From JAAYCI01 sp964370165 (GTDB lineage Bacteria; Bacillota; Clostridia; Oscillospirales; Ruminococcaceae), in assembly GCA_964370165.1 (NCBI GenBank), contig CAYJIG010000004.1, forward strand, positions 1 through 64,000: a stretch of DNA of 64,000 bases. Direction: 5' to 3'. Of this stretch, positions 25,842 through 35,548 are shown piece by piece; the stretch's first letter is position 1; every line of letters starts with the position of its first letter. The notes under the pieces are model-generated. The model did no database searches and was not told where the DNA came from. It saw only the letters and a program-made list of their open reading frames with translations. A program made the position numbers and the translations under genes.

Positions 25842-27041
25842 TTAATCGTCGTCGTCGCTGCCATCATCGCCATCATCGCCATCATCGCCATCATCGTCGT
25901 CACCTGAAGGTTGCGCAGGCGGTGGAGTAGGTGCAGGAGTAGGTGTAGGCTCAGGTGTCACTGTTGGTGCAGGTGCAGGCGCAGGCGCAGGCTCGGGTAC
26001 AGTATTGGTAGTAGTATTGTTATTAGTATTATAGCTATTGTTATTATCGCCATCATCACCGTCATCACCGTCATCGCCGTCATCACCGTCATCGCCGTCA
26101 TCGCCATCATCACCGTCATCACCGCCATCGTCATCGTCGTCGTTACTGCCGGTGTTATTATTACCAGATGAATTGCCACTATTTCCATTGGTGGTGTTGT
26201 TATTTCCACTGCCGCCGGTTGTGGTGCCTGATGAATCATCGTCATCATCGTCATCGTCATCATCGTCATCGTCGTCATTTGATGTCAAGTTGCTGATTGC
26301 AGAAGTTAGGTTCAAGCTTGTTTGGGCATGTACTTTTTCGGTAAGATCGGTATCACTTTGAAGATAAGTCAAAGCATAATCAGGAATTTGGTTAGGGACT
26401 ACAGTCTCTGATTTTACAACTTCTTCATTGGAGGCACTTGGCGAAGTGTTGATAGTAATGGTTTCACCGGCGTTAATGGATATGGTTTCTTCCTTGCCGG
26501 TGTCAGGGTCGGTGTAGGTAATATCGGCAAGACCGGTAAGTAAGGTGAACCGTGAAAGCGTGGAGCTAATTTGCTCAACATACCCGGCAGTGCCACGAAT
26601 ACTGGTAACAGCATTTGATGTACGGATATTAAATAGCTCTTCATCACGAAGAGGAGAAGAAACTTCAAAAAATAGATCCCCGTATGTTAAGTCCACTACT
26701 AAATGCTCGCCGTCTTCTGTCAATGTGCAAGAAGAATTGCTATCAAGTTTTACAGATTTTGCCTCGTCAAGGCTGATGTATGCATAACTGTCATTAGCTG
26801 TTCCTAAGGAGTATCCACTGAACAGGCGCATGCCGTGTGCAATCGCCAAGTCTTTGTTATCATCATTTGTCAAGTCAACAGAGCCATCTGTTTCAACAAG
26901 GCGCATAGTAATAGCTTTTACTGTTGGTGCGCTGATGACAAAAAGGAATATCAAAGCCAATATTAATACACTGACAATAATAAATACACGCTTTGTGAAT
27001 AATTTTTTTAAAAAAGGATACCGAGAAACAGTGCTATTCAT
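25842..27041 (-). CDS. FecR-domain membrane protein with Asp-rich and Pro-rich tail
   Basis: A short cytoplasmic N-terminus is followed by one membrane segment (VFIIVSVLILALIFLFVIS, about 19-38). An extracytoplasmic FecR domain follows (about 50-200), with the usual TSNAVTSIRGTAGYV core and SINAGETITI. The last ~140 residues are low-complexity: a run of about 14 Asp, repeated GDD units, Asn/Thr/Gly spacers, a Pro/Ala/Thr stretch and a final Asp/Gly tail. AGGAG lies eight bases before the ATG. FecR proteins beside CHASE2 cyclases are a recurring pairing in other phyla, and here the cyclase gene is next door. Its role is unknown; an outside ligand or calcium-binding partner for the cyclase is possible. 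Confidence 0.82.
   Translation of the reverse strand: MNSTVSRYPFLKKLFTKRVFIIVSVLILALIFLFVISAPTVKAITMRLVETDGSVDLTNDDNKDLAIAHGMRLFSGYSLGTANDSYAYISLDEAKSVKLDSNSSCTLTEDGEHLVVDLTYGDLFFEVSSPLRDEELFNIRTSNAVTSIRGTAGYVEQISSTLSRFTLLTGLADITYTDPDTGKEETISINAGETITINTSPSASNEEVVKSETVVPNQIPDYALTYLQSDTDLTEKVHAQTSLNLTSAISNLTSNDDDDDDDDDDDDDDSSGTTTGGSGNNNTTNGNSGNSSGNNNTGSNDDDDDGGDDGDDGDDGDDGDDGDDGDDGDDGDNNNSYNTNNNTTTNTVPEPAPAPAPAPTVTPEPTPTPAPTPPPAQPSGDDDDGDDGDDGDDGSDDDD
26047..26277 (-). repeat. Asp-coding tandem repeats inside the FecR-domain gene
   Basis: Short repeats of GAT/GAC and GGC-GAT-GAC codons, seen on the + strand as gtcatc/ccgtcatca units, encode a poly-Asp run (26236-26277) and a Gly-Asp-Asp array (about 26047-26131). 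Such repeats can change copy number in steps of one or three codons without shifting frame. Confidence 0.85.
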
Positions 27042-27250
27042 GTGAAGTTCTCCTAAAGTGATATATCATGAAAAGTAAAATGTGGTAAAAATATGAAAAC
27101 AAATTGTGAAAATATATAACATTGTAAATTTGCACACAACATTATGCCACAACTAAAGCTAAAAGTAAAGAGAAAAAATCTTAACTACATTAAAAAAAAG
27201 ACAACTTATAAAGTGTATCGACAGATACTTCATAAAAATAACATATAAAG

Positions 27251-29068
27251 TTAAAGAATAATATTTTCAACTTTAAATATTTCGAAATTTTCACTTTTGC
27301 CTTTCAGCTTAATTTCACTGCCTACCGAGGTGAAACTTACACGATCCTTTAGCTCGTTTGCAACTTCTGCACTGACATAAATACATCCAGGTGGAGCAAC
27401 ACTTTCCAGACGTGCGGCAGTATTGACGGTGTCGCCAATGGCGGTATAGTCCATGCGCATGGTGGAGCCGATGTTGCCCACAACGGCCGAACCGTAATGG
27501 ATACCTATTCCAAATTGCACGAAATGCCCATATTTGTTTTGCAGTTGCTTACCCAACTCGTACGCACCGTTTACCATATCAATGGCAGCCGTAACAGCCT
27601 TGAAAGTGCTGTCATCTTGCGCTATGGGAGCACCCCAAAATGCCATGGTGCAGTCTCCCACATATTTATCAAGCGTACCGTCGTTGTTGAAAACACAGCG
27701 GCTGGTTAGATTTAAGTATCTATTTACAATATCAACAACATCGGTCGGTGGGAGCTTTTCAGACATGGTAGTGAATCCACGAATATCCACAAAAAGCACT
27801 GCGATATCTACTGTTTTTCCACCAAGCTCAAGTGCTTTTGGGTCATCCTTTAGTAGCTCAGATACCACTTGCGGGGCGACATACCTGCGGAAAGTACTGA
27901 TAACACGACGTTTTTCGAACGCTGCTCGGGCATAGTTTGTGGCAACGGAAAAAATGTAGCATACAGTGGCCACGATAGGAACCGAAATCACCTGCAAAAC
28001 ATAGCCGATTTCCCACATGATAAGGCACAGCGCAAGCCAGCCGAATGATATAGATAACCACATGATAGTGGCAGACAGAATTTTACGGTCGTAAAACCAT
28101 AAAAGACAAAATAACATTACAATAAAAATGAAAACAGATTGAGGAAACTGCAAAACTTCTGTTTTTAGTTCGCCTCGTAGCATAGCGGCAATGGCGTTTG
28201 CTTGATACTCCACACCAAACATCTTCACGGCGTGATCAATGGCAGTGGTATATTCGTCGTACATGCCTTGAGCATATGGTCCAATAAGTACAATTTTACC
28301 CGCAAATATGTTTGGGTCAAGCTCGCCGTTCACCAGTTGTGTCACCGAAAATCCATCGTCAAAACCAAATGGTAACGACTGGAAAGGCAGATACCAACGA
28401 TGAAGAAGATCCATAGGTGGCTCTTGTATTGCGGTCAGACCATTATAGTCCATATACTTTTTATAAATCACCTGGTTAAATGATGGAATTTCTCTGCCGT
28501 CGGGCAGGTCTATTTGCCAAATGGCATGACGCAGAATGCCGTCTTCGTCTATCATCGCGTTCACATGGCCTTGTTCTGTCACGGCCAACAGCTCATCATA
28601 AGGTTCTTCATACACAAGCGCCGAATAATCATCAGTATAAAACCCACCACCGGAATCGGTGATGAGCTGTGTGCCGAACGTAACTGAAGTGGCAACCACT
28701 ACATTGTCGTATTCGGCGGCGGCATTGGCAAGATAAGCGTCATTTTCTTCAGAGTCGCTTTCGCCGACAAAAAGGGTATCAAGCCCGATTACAGCCGGGC
28801 GGTTTTCAGGATCTGAATTCAAATACTCCACAGCCGAGGCAAGAATATCTCGCGACCATGGCATTGAACCATAGGCGTCTACTGCGGCTTCATCCATGCC
28901 GATGATTATAATATCCGAATGCGATGCTTGTGGTTTTTGGTATAAAAGGTCGGACATGATATTTGAAAAATTTAAAAACAGTTGCGAGGTGCTAAGTAGC
29001 ATCATTAAAATAGCACCGAGTAAAACAGCCGGTAAAATCCGCATGATATGATTTTTGTGTTTTTGCAA
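27251..29068 (-). CDS. CHASE2-domain class III adenylate cyclase
   Basis: Membrane sensor-cyclase making a cyclic nucleotide, probably cAMP. Order: N-terminal membrane helix (9-30), extracytoplasmic CHASE2 domain (about 35-310, with IIIIGMDEAAVDAYG and PAVIGLDTLF), a group of membrane helices (about 320-390), then the cyclase domain (about 415-600). Metal-binding aspartates are in LFVDIRGFTT and KYVGD; the lysine in LDKYVGD favours ATP over GTP, and the IGDTVNTAARLES motif carries the transition-state Asn and Arg. The start is probably TTG at 29068, 11 bases after AAAGGA; an ATG at 29044 is an alternative. It lies between the HD-GYP gene and the FecR gene on the same strand. Confidence 0.9.
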   Translation of the reverse strand: MQKHKNHIMRILPAVLLGAILMMLLSTSQLFLNFSNIMSDLLYQKPQASHSDIIIIGMDEAAVDAYGSMPWSRDILASAVEYLNSDPENRPAVIGLDTLFVGESDSEENDAYLANAAAEYDNVVVATSVTFGTQLITDSGGGFYTDDYSALVYEEPYDELLAVTEQGHVNAMIDEDGILRHAIWQIDLPDGREIPSFNQVIYKKYMDYNGLTAIQEPPMDLLHRWYLPFQSLPFGFDDGFSVTQLVNGELDPNIFAGKIVLIGPYAQGMYDEYTTAIDHAVKMFGVEYQANAIAAMLRGELKTEVLQFPQSVFIFIVMLFCLLWFYDRKILSATIMWLSISFGWLALCLIMWEIGYVLQVISVPIVATVCYIFSVATNYARAAFEKRRVISTFRRYVAPQVVSELLKDDPKALELGGKTVDIAVLFVDIRGFTTMSEKLPPTDVVDIVNRYLNLTSRCVFNNDGTLDKYVGDCTMAFWGAPIAQDDSTFKAVTAAIDMVNGAYELGKQLQNKYGHFVQFGIGIHYGSAVVGNIGSTMRMDYTAIGDTVNTAARLESVAPPGCIYVSAEVANELKDRVSFTSVGSEIKLKGKSENFEIFKVENIIL

Positions 29069-29154
29069 GTTTGAGCACGTCCTTTACCAAAATACAAAAT
29101 TTACTATAAGGGATGTTTTGAATTTAAACGTATGGTGTTTGTGCTTATTTGGCA

Positions 29155-30636
29155 CTAAAAAATACCTTCCAAAATTTTCACAGACTTTGCTGTATCGCTT
29201 ATTTCCCATGACTTACTTTGGACAAACAAGTCGAAAATGTATTTGTCAAGTTGATTTGAATTTACCATGTCTTGCATGATAGATAAAGCTTTATCTATCG
29301 GGAAGGGTTCTTTGTATGGCCTGTCATGTGAGGTGAGACCGTCGAAAATGTCTAAAACAGTAAGCAGTCTTGCTTCTTTATCGATTTCATCTGATATAAG
29401 CTTTTTAGGATAGCCGGAGCCGTCCATCAGCTCGTGGTGTGCCGAGGCCCATTTTGGTATTTTGGTATACTCGCCCCAAAAACTCATCTTGCTTAAGATT
29501 TTTTCTGTTAGCACCACATGATCTTGCATTATGGTTCGTTCTTCGTTTGTTAGCGTACCTTTGCGTATAGATAAGCAGTCTATTTCATTTTTTGTAAACC
29601 ACAAATAGTTTTTATCATGCCTGTTTGAGTATGTTTTGCGTGCTAGTTGATTTACTTTGCTGAGAGTGTCATCGTCAAGATAGGGGATATTATTCACATA
29701 TTGAATAAACGCACGAACTTCCTCTACTTCGTTTAGCATAGGGGTAGGATCTTTTCCGTTTCTTAAAGCAATTACTTCTTCAGATAAAGAGATATAGTCA
29801 AGCTTTGCCATAAGGGTGTCATATTGATCGCCTAAACGCGTGGCTTTGTTCATGATTTCCAGCGGAGTGATAAGCTTGCCGATATCATGTAGCCAAATAC
29901 TTAAAATAAACAACCTTTCGTCAAGTTCGGGGATTTTCCATTCAATTTGCTTGTTGTTGTTTAGCCAGGTAATAAAATTATGAGCGTAAAGCACCATGTT
30001 ATGTGTGTGTGTCACATTATATGGCGAGCGCAAATGGATGGCGGCGGAAATAGTTCGCACGATAGATTCCATCAGCTCTTCCACTTGTAAAATGTAATTC
30101 ATGTTTGTAAGGCAAATGGCCGCCTGAGACGCCAACGCCTTCACGATCACTTTTGTGGTAGCGCCAAATGGCGTGATTTCACCCTCGCTGTTTTGTGCAT
30201 TAATAAGCTGCATAACACCGATGGTTTCACCAAGATCGTTTTCCATCGGAACCACCATCATAGATGTGGTTTTATACCCGGTAAGTGCATCATAGCGCAA
30301 AGGTCCGGCAAAATCGAAAAGATCACTGTCATATACATCCGGTATGTTGATAAGTTTTCCTTCAAGCACAGAATATGCGCATACATTACTTCTATCAAGA
30401 GCAACCGGCGGCAAAGAGATTTTGCCATGTCGGCCGCCTTGCAATATGTTTTTTGATTTTGTGATCATCACTTTAAACGCCAGAGAGTCACCGTCTTTGA
30501 TATAAAGTGTGCCACCATCGCAATTAGTCAAATCCATAGCCACTGTCAGAATACGTTCAAGCAAAGCCTCTCTGTTTTTCTCAGAGGCAAGCGCTATGCT
30601 GATTTCAAGTAATTGCTCTACATATTCTTGTGTCAT
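29155..30636 (-). CDS. GAF-HD-GYP domain phosphodiesterase
   Basis: Cytoplasmic sensor with an N-terminal GAF domain (about residues 10-185) and a C-terminal HD-GYP hydrolase domain (about 190-480). HD metal ligands are in HDIGKL. The GYP signature reads HHELMDGSGYPKKL and is followed by VLDIFDGLTSHDRPYK. HD-GYP enzymes usually hydrolyse c-di-GMP or related cyclic dinucleotides. An insertion of about 90 residues lies between the HD and GYP parts. Its ATG overlaps the stop of the MBL-fold gene (ATGA), so these two are coupled. The nearby cyclase makes a cyclic mononucleotide a possible GAF ligand, but that is inference. Confidence 0.92.
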   Translation of the reverse strand: MTQEYVEQLLEISIALASEKNREALLERILTVAMDLTNCDGGTLYIKDGDSLAFKVMITKSKNILQGGRHGKISLPPVALDRSNVCAYSVLEGKLINIPDVYDSDLFDFAGPLRYDALTGYKTTSMMVVPMENDLGETIGVMQLINAQNSEGEITPFGATTKVIVKALASQAAICLTNMNYILQVEELMESIVRTISAAIHLRSPYNVTHTHNMVLYAHNFITWLNNNKQIEWKIPELDERLFILSIWLHDIGKLITPLEIMNKATRLGDQYDTLMAKLDYISLSEEVIALRNGKDPTPMLNEVEEVRAFIQYVNNIPYLDDDTLSKVNQLARKTYSNRHDKNYLWFTKNEIDCLSIRKGTLTNEERTIMQDHVVLTEKILSKMSFWGEYTKIPKWASAHHELMDGSGYPKKLISDEIDKEARLLTVLDIFDGLTSHDRPYKEPFPIDKALSIMQDMVNSNQLDKYIFDLFVQSKSWEISDTAKSVKILEGIF

Positions 30637-31439
30637 AGTTTCACTCTCATTTCTTCTTTTGCAAGGATGCCCTTTGATGTGATGGCTGAAAGTTCTTTTT
30701 GTACCATGTCCAGCGTATCGTCGGTACTGTAAGGATCATGATGAAAAAGCAAAAATTGCTTGCAGTTACTTTCTAAAGCATACTTTATTGCAACGTCACG
30801 AGCACTGTGTCCAAACCCTACTTTGTCGGGGTATTCGTCTTTTGAATATTGCCCATCGCATATAAGAACAGTGCAGTCCTTTGCAAAATCGATAAACTTT
30901 TTTTTATGAGGGGATACTATTTCTATATCTGTGGCATACACCACACTGGTATCTTTGTAGTCTAAACGGAAAATAGTGCATCCACCCGGATGGTTTGTTT
31001 CTAAGGTACTTACATGTACATCGCCCAGCCAAAACTCATTTTGAAGTGAATGACAATTAACTTTTGCCAAAAAACTGTCAAATCCTACCGGCCATAAAGG
31101 AGGCCGTATCAAACACGAGATTTGCTCTTTTATGTCAAGGTCATTGCGCTTTGCACCGTAAATATTTATTTCAAGGGAATTATCGTACATGATACCGGCA
31201 GAAGGAATGCCGATGATATGATCAATATGTGTGTGTGAAATTAGTATATGAACTGTATTATTGCCATCTAAAAACTCTGAGTTTATATTGGATAGTCCAC
31301 TACCGGCATCTAATAAAATATGCTGCCCACCAATGGAGAGAAAAACACAAGAAGTGTTGCCACCGTATTTTTTAAAGCGCTGCCCCGGTACTGGCGTTGT
31401 ACCTCGTGCGCCCATGATTTGCAAATATGATTCTGACAT
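30633..31439 (-). CDS. MBL-fold metallohydrolase, possible cyclic-nucleotide phosphodiesterase
   Basis: Two-metal beta-lactamase-fold hydrolase with an intact HTHIDH motif, a third-metal-site His in TNHPGG, Asp in ATDIE, and His residues in FGHS and LFHHDP. The overall pattern is RNase Z-like, from the group that includes class II cyclic-nucleotide phosphodiesterases. 268 residues. The ATG has AGGA eight bases upstream. It is the first gene of the - strand signalling cluster (then HD-GYP, cyclase, FecR). The context suggests it may break down the cyclase product; the sequence alone does not prove the substrate. Confidence 0.8.
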   Translation of the reverse strand: MSESYLQIMGARGTTPVPGQRFKKYGGNTSCVFLSIGGQHILLDAGSGLSNINSEFLDGNNTVHILISHTHIDHIIGIPSAGIMYDNSLEINIYGAKRNDLDIKEQISCLIRPPLWPVGFDSFLAKVNCHSLQNEFWLGDVHVSTLETNHPGGCTIFRLDYKDTSVVYATDIEIVSPHKKKFIDFAKDCTVLICDGQYSKDEYPDKVGFGHSARDVAIKYALESNCKQFLLFHHDPYSTDDTLDMVQKELSAITSKGILAKEEMRVKL

Positions 31440-31579
31440 TATTCACATCCTATTATAATTTATAAATATACAAAAATAATAATATCATATATAAATGTTG
31501 TTGTCGATATGTTTTTTTTGAAAATATATAGGTGTAAGCGATATATATATGATATGTGAAAATACGAGGAACTTTGCAC

Positions 31580-31608
31580 TTGACATTTAAATTTATGAGG
31601 AGTAACAT
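31580..31608 (+). promoter_or_regulatory. Possible promoter for the marR-MATE pair
   Basis: Consensus TTGACA, 17-base spacer, and a weak TAACAT. An eight-codon frame (MNLFSTTK) with AGGAG before its ATG at 31606 overlaps the site. The divergent gap 31440-31697 shows no clear operator palindrome. Confidence 0.35.
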
Positions 31609-31697
31609 GAATTTGTTTAGCACTACTAAATAAATTTTTGTGGGCGATTTTTAGAATGAAAGTATGTGTAGGGATTTATTGACGAAATGAGGTAGTA

Positions 31698-32174
31698 ATG
31701 GATAGTGTAGATATTTTGAACCGGCAGATTGAAGAGCTACAAAAACAGATGCGAATCATCAAAAAAATGACGATGGAAAAAGAAGATTTTTTACACTCAG
31801 GTGAGCTAAGGCTTATGAAATTTATTGCGTATCATGAAAATGAGCTGGGCAAAAGCCCAACACCGAGTACAGTTAGTGACATGGTAGGTGTGTCGCAGGC
31901 GACAATAAGTGCTGTTGCGGACAGGCTGATAAAGAAAGAGTTGCTATCAAAAGAAATAAATAATCAAGATAAGCGCTCGAAAGTGATAAGCCTGACAGAT
32001 AAAGGAAAAAAAGCCCTAAAGGGCAACCATAAACGTTTCATGGAAATGTTAAGTGCTATGTCCTATAGTTTGGGTGATGAAGATACAAAGGAACTGATTC
32101 GAATTTTAGACAAGATCAATTATTATTTTGAAGGTATGAAGAAAGAGGACTTGCATGAAAACAAATGTAAATGA
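31698..32174 (+). CDS. MarR-family transcriptional regulator
   Basis: Winged-helix repressor type, 158 residues. The recognition helix region is VSDMVGVSQATISAVADRLIKKELL, with the wing in DKRSKVISLTDKGKKAL; N-terminal helices and a C-terminal dimer helix flank it. GAGG lies five bases before the ATG. It overlaps the downstream MATE exporter by 20 bases, the classical arrangement in which the regulator controls itself and the pump in response to a toxic compound. Confidence 0.92.
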   Translation: MDSVDILNRQIEELQKQMRIIKKMTMEKEDFLHSGELRLMKFIAYHENELGKSPTPSTVSDMVGVSQATISAVADRLIKKELLSKEINNQDKRSKVISLTDKGKKALKGNHKRFMEMLSAMSYSLGDEDTKELIRILDKINYYFEGMKKEDLHENKCK

Positions 32175-33522
32175 AAAGTTGGAAAAACTATATTCCTTAC
32201 CGGTGTGGAAAGCAGTGTTGACAAATTCTATACCGTCGATGATAGCGATGATAATGATGCTTGTTTACAACATTGCGGATTTGTTTTTTGTGGGACAAAC
32301 AGGAGATCCTTTACAGGTTGCGGCAGTATCGCTGGCCACGCCGGTATTTTTGTTTTTTATGGCATTTGGTAACGTTTTTGGAATTGGTGGCACGTCCGTA
32401 TGTTCAAGAAGTTTTGGTAGCGGGAATATGGGCGTGGTGAAAAAGACATCGGCTTTTTGTATTTTGTCAAGTGCCGCCATTGGTATCATAGTGTCGATTT
32501 TAGTATTCTTTAACGGTGATATTGTGGTGCAGATGCTTGGCGCAAGCAGTGAAGTTTCAGAAATGGTACATAGCTATATACAAATCATTTCAATCAGCGG
32601 TCCGCTAATCATGGTTTCAGGTTGCTTGTCTCATTTGATTCGCTCGGAAGGTCGTGCCAAAGAGGCGATGATGGGAATGATGCTGGGAAATATAGTGAAT
32701 ATAATCTTAGACCCGATATTTATTTTGGTGCTTGAGATGGGGGTTGTGGGCGCGGCAATCGCCACCATGATAGGAAATATGGCGGCCGGAGCATACTATA
32801 TAATATATCTTATAAAAGGAAATTCTATGCTCAATGCCAAAATCAATAATTATTCGTTTGAAAAAGATATGGTGAAAAACGTGCTGGCCATTGGAATACC
32901 GGCGTCGATGGCTAGTATGCTGATGAGTATTTCACAAATTGTGTTAAACAGTCAAATGACGCAATACGGTGACATGGCGGTTGCAGGCATTGGTATAGCA
33001 ACTAAAGTTTCAATGATGACGAGTATGATTTTTATTGGGCTAGGGCAAGGTGTTCAGCCACTAATGGGATATTGTATCGGAGCAAAAAATGAACAACGGT
33101 ATAAAGCTATTATAAAGTTTTCGTTGATATTTGCATTTGGGCTTAGTGCTTTTTTGACACTTTCTTGCTATGTTGGGCTTGAAGGTATTGTGGGTGCTTT
33201 CTTGACACATCCGCAGGCGTTTGATTACGCATATAGTTTCGCCGAAATAAGGCTTACCACGTCGGTGCTTTTTGGCATGTATTTTGTGCTTTTAAATGCA
33301 CTTCAAGCTGCGGGTGCGGTTAAAGCGTCGTTAACTGTAAATTTAAGCAGACAAGGCCTCATTTTTATTCCTGCTGTGTTTATTTTAGGCGATATCTTTG
33401 GCGTGATGGGGCTTATATTGGCGCAACCGGTAGCGGATATATTATCATTTATTTTAGTGGTGATATTATATTTGAAAGCGTCAAAAAACATGTTTTCTCA
33501 AAAGGTGATGGGTGACTCATAA
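32155..33522 (+). CDS. MATE-family multidrug exporter
   Basis: Twelve-helix membrane exporter driven by a Na+ or H+ gradient. It starts with the typical IPSMIAMIMMLVYNIADLFFVG and has an internal repeat of that pattern in the second half (GIPASMASMLMSISQIVLN). 455 residues, normal length. AGAGGA lies five bases before the ATG. It is translationally coupled to the MarR gene. The substrate is unknown. Confidence 0.93.
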   Translation: MKTNVNEKLEKLYSLPVWKAVLTNSIPSMIAMIMMLVYNIADLFFVGQTGDPLQVAAVSLATPVFLFFMAFGNVFGIGGTSVCSRSFGSGNMGVVKKTSAFCILSSAAIGIIVSILVFFNGDIVVQMLGASSEVSEMVHSYIQIISISGPLIMVSGCLSHLIRSEGRAKEAMMGMMLGNIVNIILDPIFILVLEMGVVGAAIATMIGNMAAGAYYIIYLIKGNSMLNAKINNYSFEKDMVKNVLAIGIPASMASMLMSISQIVLNSQMTQYGDMAVAGIGIATKVSMMTSMIFIGLGQGVQPLMGYCIGAKNEQRYKAIIKFSLIFAFGLSAFLTLSCYVGLEGIVGAFLTHPQAFDYAYSFAEIRLTTSVLFGMYFVLLNALQAAGAVKASLTVNLSRQGLIFIPAVFILGDIFGVMGLILAQPVADILSFILVVILYLKASKNMFSQKVMGDS

Positions 33523-33748
33523 CGGTGAAGTAATTAACAAAAAGAGATATGTGACTCGAGATTATTAACATTCTTTTGTTAAATTGATAACTTTCTTTTA
33601 CTTATATTAATGTATATGATGTTATATGCTATGATAATAGTAGCGATATATAGCATAATATATTTAGCGTGTGATTGCTTGTTACAGAATGGCAAAATAA
33701 GGCATTTATATTACTGCAATTTGTAAAGATAGGGAAGGATATTGTGTT

Positions 33749-35410
33749 ATGAAAAAAACATCCGATAAAGGAAAACTAACCTTAACAAAAGCAATTGTGA
33801 TGAGGTTTGTTCTTATCATAGTATCAGTGATGTTGCTTTTGGCCACGATGCTTTGGGTGATTCAAAGCGTGACAAGAACAAAAGATAAAGTTGCGATTGC
33901 AAACGAAGAAAAGAACATGCTGTATCAAGTGACGGTAGATCATTACAGCTGGGTAGAGCAACTACTTTTTGCCATTAGCAGTAATGAAGATTTTCAAGGT
34001 CAACTGGATGAAACACAGTGTGATTTTGGAATGATTCTATATAGTTCCGATATGCAAAATAATCCCGGCTATGCAGAATTCGTGCAATCCATTGAAGCCC
34101 CACATAAAAACTTGCATGAAGCAGCAGAGAAAATATTGGGTGTTTCAGACCAAGCCCAAATGATGGAGATCTATACGGCAGAAGTTCAGCCGAATTTGGA
34201 TATCATCCATGACATAATGAACGAGCAAATCGCATTAAAAGATGTAGAGATTGTAGAGCTTGAAGCCGAGCTTGATTCCGCTGTGGTTGTGGCGCTGGTT
34301 ACCTGTCTTGTGGCGCTATTGCTTATCGTGGTGATTGGTATAACTATTTTGCAGTTCTTGCGCAAAGAAATTATCAAGCCTATGATACATTTCACACGTG
34401 AAAGTGCTCGCTTGGCAGAAGGTCAAACGTCGCTTGATTTCTCCAGCAACAGCAAGACAAAAGAAATGAGAGAGTTCTCTGTTTCAATGAGCCGTTCTAC
34501 AGACGAGCTTCAGCGTATTATTGAAGACTTGAATGCAAAAATGGATTTATTGGCACAAAGAGACTTCTCAATACAAATGAACATGGACTATAAAGGTGAT
34601 TTTGCATCCATCGAACAGTCTATGGCCGAGCTGGTAAGGGCTATCAGCGGTACCATGGTTGACATACGCAAATCATCAGATGTGGTAACCTCAGGCGCAG
34701 AGCAAGTGGCGTCCACGTCCCAGCAAATGGCGCAAGGCTCTTTCGAGCAGTCACAGATATCAGATATACTTGCAAACTCTATTCAGTCAATGGAAAAACA
34801 AGTGTTGCAAACTACTGAAAATGCAGTGCAAGCAAATGAGCTTGGTGAGCAGGTTAATGTTGTGATTGTGGAAAGTACCGACAAGATGCAACAAATGCAG
34901 AAGGCTATGACAGATATCCAGCAGTCGGCCACCGGTATACAAAAAATTATTGAAACAATTGATAGTATTGCATTCCAAACAAATATTCTTGCCTTAAATG
35001 CCGCGGTTGAAGCCGCACGTGCGGGCGAAGCAGGCAAAGGCTTTGCCGTGGTGGCAGATGAAGTCAGAAATCTAGCCCAAAAATCCACCGAGGCTGCTCG
35101 TGATACCACCCAGCTGATACAAAACACGCTTGACACAATGGATCATGGCACGACTATTACAAACGAAGCATATGAAGCCTTTGGTAGAGTGGAGGAGTCG
35201 TCCAGAGCTGTCTTGGTTTGCATTGATGAAATCGCAAACACATCAAAGCTACAAGCAGACCTTATACAAGATATTTCCCAAAATATGGATAAGATTGCAG
35301 CCGTGGTTCAGTCCAATAGTATCGCAGGCGAGCAAGGCGCTTCCACCAGTGAGGAATTGTTTGCTCAAGCAAACACGCTGCAAAAGCTCATGTCTTATTT
35401 CAAAACATAG
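33749..35410 (+). CDS. Methyl-accepting chemotaxis protein
   Basis: Transmembrane chemoreceptor. First helix about residues 15-38, extracytoplasmic four-helix-type sensor about 40-180, second helix about 182-206, HAMP about 207-260, then the cytoplasmic signalling bundle. The hairpin tip that binds CheA/CheW is clear (IAFQTNILALNAAVEAARAG, then GFAVVADEVRNLA). 553 residues. The 226-base upstream gap has the inverted repeat TATGCTAT/ATAGCATA near 33626-33658 and AT-rich promoter-like sequence. No other chemotaxis gene is nearby; a c-di-GMP phosphodiesterase gene converges from the right. The ligand is unknown. Confidence 0.95.
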   Translation: MKKTSDKGKLTLTKAIVMRFVLIIVSVMLLLATMLWVIQSVTRTKDKVAIANEEKNMLYQVTVDHYSWVEQLLFAISSNEDFQGQLDETQCDFGMILYSSDMQNNPGYAEFVQSIEAPHKNLHEAAEKILGVSDQAQMMEIYTAEVQPNLDIIHDIMNEQIALKDVEIVELEAELDSAVVVALVTCLVALLLIVVIGITILQFLRKEIIKPMIHFTRESARLAEGQTSLDFSSNSKTKEMREFSVSMSRSTDELQRIIEDLNAKMDLLAQRDFSIQMNMDYKGDFASIEQSMAELVRAISGTMVDIRKSSDVVTSGAEQVASTSQQMAQGSFEQSQISDILANSIQSMEKQVLQTTENAVQANELGEQVNVVIVESTDKMQQMQKAMTDIQQSATGIQKIIETIDSIAFQTNILALNAAVEAARAGEAGKGFAVVADEVRNLAQKSTEAARDTTQLIQNTLDTMDHGTTITNEAYEAFGRVEESSRAVLVCIDEIANTSKLQADLIQDISQNMDKIAAVVQSNSIAGEQGASTSEELFAQANTLQKLMSYFKT

Positions 35411-35460
35411 TCTAAAATGCTTTAAAGTACCGATTTACAATGTTATTCACACATAATTTT

Positions 35461-35510
35461 ACCCCTTTGATGATTGATGGTTTAGCATCTTTCATCAAAG
35501 GGGTATTTTG
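35461..35510. terminator. Terminator hairpin between the chemoreceptor and EAL genes
   Basis: ACCCCTTTGATGA pairs with TCATCAAAGGGGT. The following T-rich stretch is modest on both strands, but the stem stands between converging genes. Confidence 0.7.
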
Positions 35511-35548
35511 TGGATATATGGTTATATGACGTATAAAAATCAGAACAC

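Noticed and set aside
25850..26280. CRISPR-like or minisatellite array, and long antisense frames over it
   Set aside because: The repeats are codon-periodic and belong to the FecR gene; the opposite-strand frames (Ser/Pro or Arg-rich) are by-products of the repeat.
33523..33748. c-di-GMP riboswitch before the chemoreceptor gene
   Set aside because: No GEMM-I/II conserved core; only an AT-rich region and one short inverted repeat.
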